Assembly (NCBI GenBank): GCA_031287135.1
Contig: JAITTK010000012.1
Coordinates: forward strand, 1 to 6,983
Direction: 5' to 3'
Origin: Candidatus Methanoplasma reticulitermitis
GTDB lineage: Archaea; Thermoplasmatota; Thermoplasmata; Methanomassiliicoccales; Methanomethylophilaceae
Length of the DNA stretch: 6,983 nt
The notes under the pieces are model-generated. The model searched no databases. It had not been told where the DNA came from and saw only the letters and a list, made by a program, of their open reading frames with translations. The translations under genes and the position numbers were made by a program. This document shows positions 1-5,425 of the stretch, piece by piece. Within the stretch, counting starts at the first letter, position 1; each line of letters starts with the position of its first letter.

Positions 1-143
1 GGGGCACCTCTGAACGTCACAATCAGGTCCTTATCCGGGATATCCGGGATATGGTCCAAGATGTCCATCCTGATTTCGGCCATGTCGGCCTTTCCGATAA
101 GTCCTGCATCGGAAACGGAACTCAGGGATGCACAGAGCCTCAT
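1..143 (-). CDS. aroD: 3-dehydroquinate dehydratase, type I (AroD), N-terminal part, cut by window edge
   Basis: The product would dehydrate 3-dehydroquinate to 3-dehydroshikimate in the cytoplasm, the third step of the shikimate route, through a Schiff base. Only the first 47 residues are present. They read MRLCASLSS, then AEIRMDIL, then DLIVTFRG. This matches the beta strands at the start of type I enzymes: the E-I-R-x-D strand carries the substrate-contacting Glu (E23 here), and the V-T-x-R strand carries a substrate-binding Arg. The catalytic His and Lys lie beyond the window. The start chosen is the ATG at 143-141, because AGGGAG at 154-149 sits 5 nt before it. The ATG just upstream (146-144) would add one Met but is only 2 nt from that site. 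The start overlaps the stop of the dehydroquinate synthase gene, which makes the substrate for this enzyme, so context supports the call. The main doubt is the short length seen. Confidence 0.82.
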   Translation of the reverse strand, partial: MRLCASLSSVSDAGLIGKADMAEIRMDILDHIPDIPDKDLIVTFRGA

Positions 144-1156
144 CATATCTCCCTGATGGTCTCGTCGATCTTCATCCCGAAGTGTCTCCCGCCGGATTCC
201 AATCTCGCGAACACCTTGTCTCCTTTCTTGATCTTGGACACGGACACCGAACCTCCCGGCCCGCTCAGTTTCACTGTCTCGGCATTCTGGAGTATGGTCG
301 AATACGAGTCCTTCCCGTCGGTGGCCTCAAGAAGGATGAGCGGTCTTTTCTCGATTTTGCATCTTCCGACAGAGGAGATCCTGGTGTTGCCTTCGGAATC
401 TATGAGCATTATCGGATCTCCGGAACGGTATTCCGAGAGATACCTTGTCCTTCCCTCCGGCCCCATCACGTAGGCATGGACCGCACCGGCATTGACCCTG
501 AACGGCCTGGCCGCCACATATCCGTTATCCTCGCTCTCCGATTGTATGAGGAACAGACATGATGCCTGCGACCCGATGAGCATCCCTTCGCCGGGGCTCA
601 TCATGCTGACCGTGTCCACGCACACCCTGTCCCCCATCTCTATGTTCCTGACGCCTGTGACCTCCACGGGAGTCAGTTCGATCCTCATCGACGACGATAT
701 CAGGTCCGAGAATCTCCTGATGTCGTTCCCGGTCTCTGCGACGATCGCGATCCCGTCCACTCCCCTCTCCAGGGTCTGCAGATAGAGCTTGGCCTCTTCC
801 GGATCGGATGCGCAGGCATAGACCTTCGTGCCAGTCCCCCTGAACTTCGCTATCATGTTCTCCAGGGGGATGACCGTCCAGTCCGATGCCCCGAGTATCA
901 CTATCTCGTACTTCCCGGCCAAAGACATCGCGCGGTCCTGGTCCTCGGGGGTGTTCAGCTGCACGATTATCGCATTGTCGGATATGATTCCGCCGTTGTT
1001 GATCAGCAGTTTGACATTGCCGAGCGATTCGAAGTCCTTGTCATCGGGCCTGACCACGGCGGCGGTTATGCCGGATTCCAACGCACCGAGCACAAGGTCT
1101 TTCCTGGCTTTCTTGTCATCGGGGCCGTCGGCCATTACGATCATTTCTTTGGACAT
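143..1156 (-). CDS. aroB': 3-dehydroquinate synthase II (archaeal AroB')
   Basis: This 337-residue cytoplasmic enzyme belongs to the archaeal class (MJ1249 type) that oxidatively deaminates and cyclises ADTH to 3-dehydroquinate using NAD. It is unrelated to bacterial AroB. Family signatures are plain in the C-terminal half: VEVTGVRNIEMGDRVCVDT (about 164-182), SPGEGMLIGSQ (187-197), YVAARPFRVNAGAVHAY (213-229) and TRYLSEYRSGD (237-247). The length is near the usual 330-370. The start chosen is the ATG at 1156-1154, because AAAGGA at 1168-1163 stands 6 nt upstream. An in-frame ATG at 1162 overlaps the upstream stop as ATGA but has no room for a ribosome site. The reading frame stays open upstream to 1426, but that extension is Arg-rich antisense sequence inside the ADTH synthase gene and is not real. 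It lies between the genes for the preceding and following steps, so co-transcription is almost certain. Confidence 0.95.
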   Translation of the reverse strand: MSKEMIVMADGPDDKKARKDLVLGALESGITAAVVRPDDKDFESLGNVKLLINNGGIISDNAIIVQLNTPEDQDRAMSLAGKYEIVILGASDWTVIPLENMIAKFRGTGTKVYACASDPEEAKLYLQTLERGVDGIAIVAETGNDIRRFSDLISSSMRIELTPVEVTGVRNIEMGDRVCVDTVSMMSPGEGMLIGSQASCLFLIQSESEDNGYVAARPFRVNAGAVHAYVMGPEGRTRYLSEYRSGDPIMLIDSEGNTRISSVGRCKIEKRPLILLEATDGKDSYSTILQNAETVKLSGPGGSVSVSKIKKGDKVFARLESGGRHFGMKIDETIREI

Positions 1157-1158
1157 GT

Positions 1159-1953
1159 TCATTCCTTTATGAGTTGGTAAGCCTCTTTCACGGAAGCCCC
1201 CTTCAGGACGATGTCCGATATCGCGTGTGTCATCTTCTCGACATCCTTGTGCTGGAACACGTTCCTTCCGATCGAGACGCCCTTCCCTCCGGCCTGCAGC
1301 GAGTCGTGTACCATGTTCAGTATGTCGAGGTCGGATTTCATCTTCGGCCCGCCTGCGATGACGACCGGGGCCAAGGTCCCTTCCACGACCTTCTCGAACG
1401 ACCTCACGTCGCCCGTGTAACTGCATTTAACGATATCCGCACCGATCTCGGTCGCCACCCTGGCCGCATGCGCCACGGCAGCCGGGTCATACGAATCCTT
1501 TATCGCGGGTCCGCGGGGATAGGCCATCGCGATCAGGGGCATCCCCCAATCCGAACATTCCTCCGCGACCATTCCGAGGTCCTGCAACATGTTGGACTCG
1601 GTCTCCGCGCCCACGTTGATATGTACCGATACGGCATCGGCACCTATCTTCAGCGCCTCCGCGACGCTTGCAACGAGGGTCTTGTCCCTCGACGTGACGC
1701 CGATGTCCGTGGATGCGGACAGATGCAGGATCAGACCGATGTCCTTTCCGCTCGTACGGTGGCTAAAACGGATCAGACCCTTATGCATCAATACGGCGGT
1801 GGCCCCGCCGTTGGCGACATCGTCCACGGTCTTCTTCATATCGATCAGACCTTCCACAGGGCCTATGGATACGCCATGGTCCATGGGAACGATGACGCTG
1901 TTGCCGGTCTTCCTGTCAACGATCCTTTCCATTCTTATGCTCTTTCCGTACAT
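1159..1953 (-). CDS. aroA': 2-amino-3,7-dideoxy-D-threo-hept-6-ulosonate (ADTH) synthase
   Basis: This 264-residue class I aldolase of the DeoC/FbaB type makes ADTH by a transaldolase-like reaction between 6-deoxy-5-ketofructose 1-phosphate and L-aspartate semialdehyde. It opens the archaeal shikimate route without DAHP synthase. The catalytic residues known from MJ0400 fall at a constant offset of 8: Asp25 in VPMDHG, Tyr145 in AMAYPRG, and the Schiff-base Lys176 in DIVKCSYTGD. Phosphate-binding segments GGPK (201-204) and GRNVFQ (229-234) are intact. The start ATG (1953-1951) follows GAGGTG at 1965-1960 by 6 nt, and its N-terminus (GKSIRMERI) lines up with the family. An ATG at 1995 would add 14 unlikely residues. 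It is the first gene of the operon. FbaB-type fructose-bisphosphate aldolase is the only close alternative; the dehydroquinate synthase neighbour settles it. Confidence 0.95.
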   Translation of the reverse strand: MYGKSIRMERIVDRKTGNSVIVPMDHGVSIGPVEGLIDMKKTVDDVANGGATAVLMHKGLIRFSHRTSGKDIGLILHLSASTDIGVTSRDKTLVASVAEALKIGADAVSVHINVGAETESNMLQDLGMVAEECSDWGMPLIAMAYPRGPAIKDSYDPAAVAHAARVATEIGADIVKCSYTGDVRSFEKVVEGTLAPVVIAGGPKMKSDLDILNMVHDSLQAGGKGVSIGRNVFQHKDVEKMTHAISDIVLKGASVKEAYQLIKE

Positions 1954-1959
1954 GTTTTC

Positions 1960-1965
1960 CACCTC
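1960..1965 (-). promoter_or_regulatory. Shine-Dalgarno of ADTH synthase
   Basis: GAGGTG lies 6 nt before the ATG at 1953 and is complementary to the archaeal 16S rRNA 3' end. It selects this start over the ATG at 1995. It also shows that this operon is leadered, unlike the plus-strand genes nearby. Confidence 0.75.
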
Positions 1966-2010
1966 ACCTGCGGTATCCGCAGTGAGCGATGGCATGTTAG
2001 ATATGCGAAA

Positions 2011-2018
2011 GATATAAA
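2011..2018 (-). promoter_or_regulatory. TATA box of the aro operon
   Basis: On the minus strand this reads TTTATATC, close to the archaeal TATA consensus, with A/T-rich flanks. A start site about 25 nt downstream would fall near 1989. That leaves a leader of roughly 35 nt, enough to hold the Shine-Dalgarno at 1960-1965. This is inferred from sequence and spacing only. Confidence 0.6.
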
Positions 2019-2060
2019 TTTGTTGCAGGAGCAGCCGGATCAGGCACATATACAGCACAA

Positions 2061-2068
2061 AATTATAT
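2061..2068 (+). promoter_or_regulatory. TATA box of the GNAT gene (leaderless)
   Basis: AATTATAT is centred 24-25 nt before the ATG at 2089. At the usual archaeal TATA-to-start distance the transcript would begin at or next to the start codon. No Shine-Dalgarno precedes that ATG, which fits a leaderless mRNA. The divergent aro promoter lies about 50 nt away. Confidence 0.5.
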
Positions 2069-2088
2069 CCCCGGAACGATACCGTTAC

Positions 2089-2346
2089 ATGGACAGATCG
2101 GTGGAACATGACGGCAAGGGCTGCAGATTCACCCTCATCGTCGACGGGCAGGCGGGAGGTTATCTGACATATGAGATATACGACGGATGCCTCGACATAC
2201 AGCACACGGTCGTCGACAGGGCCCTCAGGGGGAACAAGCTCGGCGAGGTCCTGATCGATGCGGCGGTCGATTATGCGGGAGCGGAGGGGCTGAGGGTGAA
2301 GCCGACGTGCGGTTACGCCAGGAGATTGCTGGAAGACGCGCCTTGA
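2089..2346 (+). CDS. Short GNAT-like N-acetyltransferase (COG2388 / YjdJ type)
   Basis: An 85-residue protein of the mini-GNAT family that holds little more than the acetyl-CoA binding core of a GNAT fold. Visible family features are strand pairs at 12-19 and 24-31, the DIQHTVV strand (36-42), the acetyl-CoA loop ALRGNKLGEVLIDAAVDYA (45-63), and GLRVKPTCGYARRLL (67-81) with the Cys (C74) typical of the group. Family length is 85-100 residues, so it is complete. The pyrophosphate loop reads R-G-N-K-L-G where most GNATs have R-x-x-G-x-G: a Lys replaces the usual middle Gly, which may weaken cofactor binding. The substrate is not known for this family and I do not infer one. The ATG has no Shine-Dalgarno; a TATA box 25 nt upstream suggests a leaderless transcript. 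It is transcribed divergently from the aro operon. Confidence 0.82.
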   Translation: MDRSVEHDGKGCRFTLIVDGQAGGYLTYEIYDGCLDIQHTVVDRALRGNKLGEVLIDAAVDYAGAEGLRVKPTCGYARRLLEDAP

Positions 2347-2393
2347 TATCCGCGATGCCGCGCGGGACATTGTGACGGGACAGCCACGACACG

Positions 2394-2401
2394 CTTTAGT
2401 A
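2394..2401 (+). promoter_or_regulatory. Putative TATA-like box of the DUF368 gene (leaderless)
   Basis: CTTTAGTA begins exactly 29 nt before the ATG at 2423. The motif CTTTAGT occurs at the same 29-nt distance before the ATG at 4579. No Shine-Dalgarno lies between this site and the start codon, so the transcript is probably leaderless. The box is a poor match to the classical TTTATATA, so the support is the repeated spacing. Confidence 0.45.
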
Positions 2402-2422
2402 CAGGGATAATTATTCCTGCGC

Positions 2423-3322
2423 ATGAAGGACAGGCTGTCTGCCGCCAAGAACTTGATTGTGGGTACTTTGATAGGGGTGACGTCAATGCTCCCCGGCATA
2501 AGCGGCGCTGTGCTGGCGGTCTGTTTCGGCATATACGAGAGGCTCATAGGGGACATTGCCAACCTGAGGAATACATGGAGGAAAGAATTCACTTTCCTGG
2601 CCATGGTCGCCATCGGGATACTGCTCGGCATGTTCATCGCCGCATTCGCCTTGGATTTCCTTTTGGAGAACCACAGGATAGTGGCCATATTCCTGTCGGC
2701 CGGGCTCATCATCGGACAGATCCCGATGCTTTACACCTGTGCCGGGACATTCGGGAACATGGGGCCGTCCAAATGGGCCGCCCTCGTCGCGGGGCTCGGC
2801 ATAGCCATCGTGTTCCTGATATTCAACATCAGCGGGAATGCCGAGTCTGGCATGTCGGTCGACGAACTGATGTCAAAAGGACTGATGTCCTACCTGTACA
2901 TGATCGTCATCGGTCTGATAATGGCCATAGCCAAACTCGTGCCCGGGATAAGCGGGGCCACGGTGCTCCTGGCGATAGGCCTCATGGACCCGCTGACCAG
3001 CGGCATGACGCATTTCGACATGGACATGCTGATATGCGTCGGCTTAGGGCTCGTCGCGGGGGTACTGATCTTCTCGAAGGCCGTCCACCGCGCCCTGGTG
3101 AACTGGAACCGTTCCACCTATCTTCTCATCCTGGGACTGACGGTCGGATCCACGGCGATCATACTCTATGACGGCCTGATCCTCATAAAGGACGGGACCG
3201 ACATCATGACGGCCGCTGCCGCGCTGATCATAGGTCTGATAGCAAGTCTGCTGATGGTGCGTATCGGCGACAGGACCGCGATGAGAAAGACGTCCGACGG
3301 GAACTCGGACGTGCCGGAGTGA
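2423..3322 (+). CDS. DUF368 membrane protein, probable polyprenyl-phosphate translocase
   Basis: This 299-residue polytopic membrane protein belongs to the DUF368 family. Bacterial members (PopT) have been shown to return undecaprenyl phosphate across the membrane for reuse in envelope synthesis. In an archaeon the lipid would be dolichyl-type phosphate used in glycosylation; that is inference. The sequence shows the family's internal duplication: MLPGISGAVLAVCFGIYERL (22-41) and LVPGISGATVLLAIGLMDPL (172-191) share PGISG loops next to a small-residue helix. About eight hydrophobic stretches are visible, near 10-35, 57-80, 86-103, 118-135, 156-190, 201-218, 232-251 and 262-279. The C-terminus (282-299) is polar. 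Length is normal (280-310). The start ATG has no Shine-Dalgarno but lies 25 nt beyond a TATA-like box. The stop is 2 nt from the next gene's start codon, so the pair is co-transcribed. Confidence 0.9.
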   Translation: MKDRLSAAKNLIVGTLIGVTSMLPGISGAVLAVCFGIYERLIGDIANLRNTWRKEFTFLAMVAIGILLGMFIAAFALDFLLENHRIVAIFLSAGLIIGQIPMLYTCAGTFGNMGPSKWAALVAGLGIAIVFLIFNISGNAESGMSVDELMSKGLMSYLYMIVIGLIMAIAKLVPGISGATVLLAIGLMDPLTSGMTHFDMDMLICVGLGLVAGVLIFSKAVHRALVNWNRSTYLLILGLTVGSTAIILYDGLILIKDGTDIMTAAAALIIGLIASLLMVRIGDRTAMRKTSDGNSDVPE

Positions 3323-3324
3323 GA

Positions 3325-4200
3325 ATGCACTATGCCGATTATAAGACGGTCCTGTCCCCGAAGAACGGGATGAACCTCTACCGCGGATGCACGCACGGAT
3401 GCATATACTGCGACAGCCGCAGCAGATGTTACCGCATGGATCACGATTTCGAGGACATAGAAGTCAAACGCGATGCACCAAAGATACTGGAGGGACAGCT
3501 GAGGAGAAAGAGGGTCCCCTGCATGATAGGGACAGGGGCGATGTGTGATCCGTATCTCCATCTGGAAGAGGAACTGCAGATGACCAGGCAGTGCCTGTCC
3601 CTTATCGAGAGATACGGGTTCGGTGTATCTGTGCTCACGAAGTCCGCCCGCATAATGCGGGATATGGATATCCTGAAAAAGATAAACGAGAAGACCAAAT
3701 GTGTGGTGCAGGTAACGCTCACGACATACGATGAGGATCTGTGCAGGATGATCGAACCGAATGTATCGACGACATACGAACGTTTCCGTGTCCTGGAGGC
3801 GATGAAAGAGGCGGGGATTCCGACCGTTGTCTGGCTGTGCCCCATACTTCCGTTCATAAACGATACGGAGGAGAATCTCAGAGGTCTGTTGGATTACTGC
3901 ATAAAGGCGGATGTCAAGGGCATAGTATGCTTCGGATTCGGGATGACCCTCCGCGAGGGGGACCGGGAATATTTTTATGATGCGCTCGACAGGCTCTTCC
4001 CCGGAATGAGGCGGAGGTACGCCGAACAGTTCGGAGAATCTTATATCTGCAACAGTCCGAACAGCGTGAGGCTCGCGGAGATTCTCAGAGACACATGCGA
4101 AAGGCATGACATCATGCACGGTACGGAAGAGGTGTTCGAGTACCTCAGGAAATTCGAAACGAAAAAGACACAGTCCACTCTGTTTGAGACATGGGTATGA
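3325..4200 (+). CDS. SPL-family (COG1533) radical SAM protein
   Basis: A 291-residue radical SAM enzyme of the spore photoproduct lyase-like group. The cluster motif C-x3-C-x2-C is at Cys22, Cys26 and Cys29 (YRGCTHGCIYCDSRS) and would hold a [4Fe-4S] cluster with SAM. Further family blocks are GTGAMCDPY (69-77), VLTKSARIMRDMDIL (103-117), RMIEPNVSTTYERF (141-154), PILPFINDTEEN (173-184), and a distal SPNSVRL segment (244-250). The physiological substrate of this subfamily is unknown. True spore photoproduct repair is not implied, though DNA or nucleotide chemistry is plausible. The last residues, KTQSTLFETWV, resemble a sliding-clamp binding peptide. The chosen ATG has GGAG at 3316-3319, 5 nt upstream; a GTG at 3319 would add two residues and overlap the previous stop. 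It is downstream of and coupled to the DUF368 gene. Confidence 0.9.
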   Translation: MHYADYKTVLSPKNGMNLYRGCTHGCIYCDSRSRCYRMDHDFEDIEVKRDAPKILEGQLRRKRVPCMIGTGAMCDPYLHLEEELQMTRQCLSLIERYGFGVSVLTKSARIMRDMDILKKINEKTKCVVQVTLTTYDEDLCRMIEPNVSTTYERFRVLEAMKEAGIPTVVWLCPILPFINDTEENLRGLLDYCIKADVKGIVCFGFGMTLREGDREYFYDALDRLFPGMRRRYAEQFGESYICNSPNSVRLAEILRDTCERHDIMHGTEEVFEYLRKFETKKTQSTLFETWV

Positions 4201-4321
4201 CCCGTCTGCGCGGCGGCTGGATTGGTTTAATAGTGGATAAGAACAATCTTTCAACGGGAAAGATCATCGATTCCATAATCCGATGTTTCGAAATGACCAA
4301 GAATTGAAAAGTTCGACAATC

Positions 4322-4335
4322 GTTACTTAAGTAAC
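4322..4335. repeat. Perfect 14-bp palindrome
   Basis: GTTACTTAAGTAAC is an exact self-complementary sequence without a spacer. It lies 23 nt before the ATG at 4359 and 7 nt before that gene's Shine-Dalgarno. It could be an operator for a dimeric regulator or a part of a mobile-element end; sequence alone does not decide. Confidence 0.6.
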
Positions 4336-4342
4336 AAACAAA

Positions 4343-4348
4343 AAGGAG
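4343..4348 (+). promoter_or_regulatory. Shine-Dalgarno of the IS110-like remnant
   Basis: AAGGAG, 10 nt before the ATG at 4359. It is the only strong ribosome site on the plus strand in the low-GC part of the window. This suggests the short ORF once had, or still has, a functional translation start. Confidence 0.55.
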
Positions 4349-4358
4349 CGATCGTCGC

Positions 4359-4523
4359 ATGATATACATTGGTTTGGATGTTCATAAAATTAGGCTCTCT
4401 CGGAATTTGAGTGTAAGCACAGTTCGATTCACTCTCTTGAAAGATGATGCGGTCCTTTCACTCGATTTCAAAGAGAACCCATTCAGCGAAAGCTATTTTC
4501 GTCGATTCGGGGATACTGTGTAA
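4359..4523 (+). pseudogene. Short ORF opening like an IS110-family transposase; probable remnant
   Basis: The 54-codon frame begins MIYIGLDVHK, the standard opening of IS110-family transposases. There the Asp (D7 here) is the first catalytic acid of the RuvC-like DEDD domain. From residue 11 on (IRLSRNLSVSTVRF and onward) I see no family resemblance, and the frame stops at 4521-4523. The family's usual length is 300-400 residues with a C-terminal Ser-containing domain, so nearly all of the protein is missing. The simplest reading is an internal deletion that fused the transposase start to other DNA. The strong Shine-Dalgarno is preserved, so a 54-residue peptide may still be made. The identification rests on ten residues only. 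The other possibility is an unrelated small protein that matches by chance. Confidence 0.45.
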
Positions 4524-4549
4524 AGGGACCACTTTTAAGAGATGAAACA

Positions 4550-4556
4550 CTTTAGT
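4550..4556 (+). promoter_or_regulatory. Putative TATA-like box of the small membrane protein gene
   Basis: CTTTAGT begins 29 nt before the ATG at 4579, the same motif and distance as for the DUF368 gene. An alternative, TTTTAAGA at 4533-4540, would place the transcript start near 4561 and give an 18-nt leader. There is no good Shine-Dalgarno, so I favour the leaderless reading. That also favours the ATG over a GTG at 4555, which would overlap the box. Confidence 0.4.
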
Positions 4557-4578
4557 GAGAATATCGTTGGGGTTGCAT

Positions 4579-5016
4579 ATGGTTGCTAAAGGGCAAAAGA
4601 GAACCGCTTTGGTTTTGGGTCTGGTGTGGGCCGCAATGGCGGCAATAGCTTACACTATCTCCGAGATATATGGGCTAAATCTTTACTGGTATACGCCATT
4701 TTATTCGTTATTGTTAATCCTTGCCGGCCTTATAATATCATTCGGGCACATCAGGATTTTTTTTCCTTTTATATTCATGTCAACAGAAGACCTATCCGGA
4801 TACAATGTTGAAAAGATCGCATCTGTATTGGGAATTCTGATAGCAGTTCTCTCCTACTTGCTTCTTTTTATCTCCATGAATGCTTTTGTTTTGTGGATGA
4901 TCATCATTGTTTGCATTACGGTAGAGATCTTAGCGACCTATGCGTCTGTCGCAAAGAGATTTAAAGCAGATTTACAGACGAACAATTATACCGGATCAAG
5001 TGCCGGTTACAAGTGA
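4579..5016 (+). CDS. Small integral membrane protein, unknown function (weakly DUF3784-like)
   Basis: The 145-residue product is mostly hydrophobic with four likely membrane helices near residues 10-28, 38-56, 81-99 and 103-121, and a short basic N-terminus (KGQKR). A polar loop after helix 2, FMSTEDLSGYNVEKIASVLG (66-85), resembles in layout the loop before the third helix of DUF3784 proteins. I regard that as a hint only. The tail from 125 is charged, then polar. No catalytic motif is visible and I assign no function. I chose the ATG at 4579; a GTG at 4555 would add eight residues. The gene is markedly A/T-rich compared with those to its left and contains an 8-T run at about 4758-4765. It stands alone, flanked by non-coding DNA and next to an apparent transposase remnant, which suggests accessory, possibly transferred, DNA. 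Confidence 0.7.
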   Translation: MVAKGQKRTALVLGLVWAAMAAIAYTISEIYGLNLYWYTPFYSLLLILAGLIISFGHIRIFFPFIFMSTEDLSGYNVEKIASVLGILIAVLSYLLLFISMNAFVLWMIIIVCITVEILATYASVAKRFKADLQTNNYTGSSAGYK

Positions 5017-5392
5017 CCCGATTAAATTAAAATTTCATTGGCCATCCAATATGCTGAGTGTTGAAGTTGCGCATCTGAACGGTATGAATGACACAATGCC
5101 ATAATGGTGCCCCGGGAACTCCTTGAAGCTGATTCTGCGAGCGATCAATAATCCTATTCATGCGCATTCATATATTTTGTTTTTGTAGAAGCATGTCGGC
5201 GTGTTCAAAAATCACAAGACCGGATCCGAGTCGACAGTTAGATTTTTAACACACGGTGCAACGAAATTGACAGGGGCTCTTCCTTATTTACGCATGTCTG
5301 GATATTATCGGCCAATGGGGCCGAGGAGTACGTCAAGCAACATGTCTTGTTCCGTAAGAGCAAGAAGAAAAAGTATGAATATGACCATATCG
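5017..5392 (+). other. Intergenic region without a supportable gene
   Basis: This A/T-rich stretch separates the small membrane protein gene from the CobN-like gene. A 67-codon GTG-led frame at 5201-5404 has no ribosome site and no familiar motif. In another frame, about 5302-5409 reads ANGAEEYVKQHV then a Lys-rich run and DHIVGLLIQ, protein-like in composition but without a start codon; it may be a fragment of a lost gene. A T-rich tract at 5171-5185 could end transcription from the left. I see no tRNA or other folded RNA. Confidence 0.5.
5171..5185 (+). terminator. T-rich tract, possible archaeal terminator
   Basis: TATATTTTGTTTTTG is the strongest T-rich stretch in the intergenic region downstream of the membrane protein gene. 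Archaeal termination often needs only such U-rich RNA without a hairpin. No stem precedes it. It lies about 155 nt after the stop, so the assignment is weak. Confidence 0.25.
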
Positions 5393-5409
5393 TTGGATTA
5401 TTAATCCAA
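5393..5409. promoter_or_regulatory. 17-bp palindrome overlapping the likely TATA box of the CobN-like gene
   Basis: TTGGATTA-T-TAATCCAA has perfect 8-bp arms around one central base. The A/T-rich core ATTATTAAT is centred at 5401, 25 nt before the ATG at 5426, the distance expected for a TATA box of a leaderless transcript. A dimeric repressor bound here would block TATA-binding protein. The regulator is unknown; metal or corrinoid control is a guess from the downstream gene. Confidence 0.55.
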
Positions 5410-5425
5410 TGCCGGTGCAGATGCC

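Larger units (their letters stand above)
4201..4358 (+). other. Non-coding stretch after the radical SAM gene
   Basis: No convincing gene is visible. The only open stretch is a 24-codon GTG-led frame (4233-4307) with no ribosome site and no recognisable product, so I do not call it. The base composition drops from GC-rich to A/T-rich here. The stretch contains a 14-bp perfect palindrome at 4322-4335. If the following ORF is an IS110 remnant, this could include that element's left flank. Confidence 0.5.

Noticed and set aside
1157..1426. Minus-strand N-terminal extension of dehydroquinate synthase II to 1426
   Set aside because: It is Arg- and Gly-rich out-of-frame sequence inside the ADTH synthase gene. 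A ribosome site marks the start at 1156.
1174..2346. 390-codon plus-strand open frame
   Set aside because: Most of it is antisense to ADTH synthase and is rich in Arg, His and Asp. Only its last 85 codons are the GNAT-like gene, which starts at 2089.
1954..2712. Minus-strand N-terminal extension of ADTH synthase to 2712
   Set aside because: The extension is antisense to the GNAT and DUF368 genes and lacks family similarity. The ATG at 1953 has a good Shine-Dalgarno and fits the family N-terminus.
3166..4254. 362-codon minus-strand open frame
   Set aside because: It is a shadow of the radical SAM gene, whose frame contains the cluster motif and all family blocks. The minus frame shows no domain.
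5037..5050. Small hairpin ATTGG-CCAT-CCAAT after the membrane protein gene
   Set aside because: A 5-bp stem without a following T tract is too weak to call a terminator or structured RNA.
5201..5404. 67-codon GTG-led plus-strand frame
   Set aside because: There is no ribosome site, no family resemblance and a low-complexity Ser/Arg end, and it runs into the promoter palindrome.
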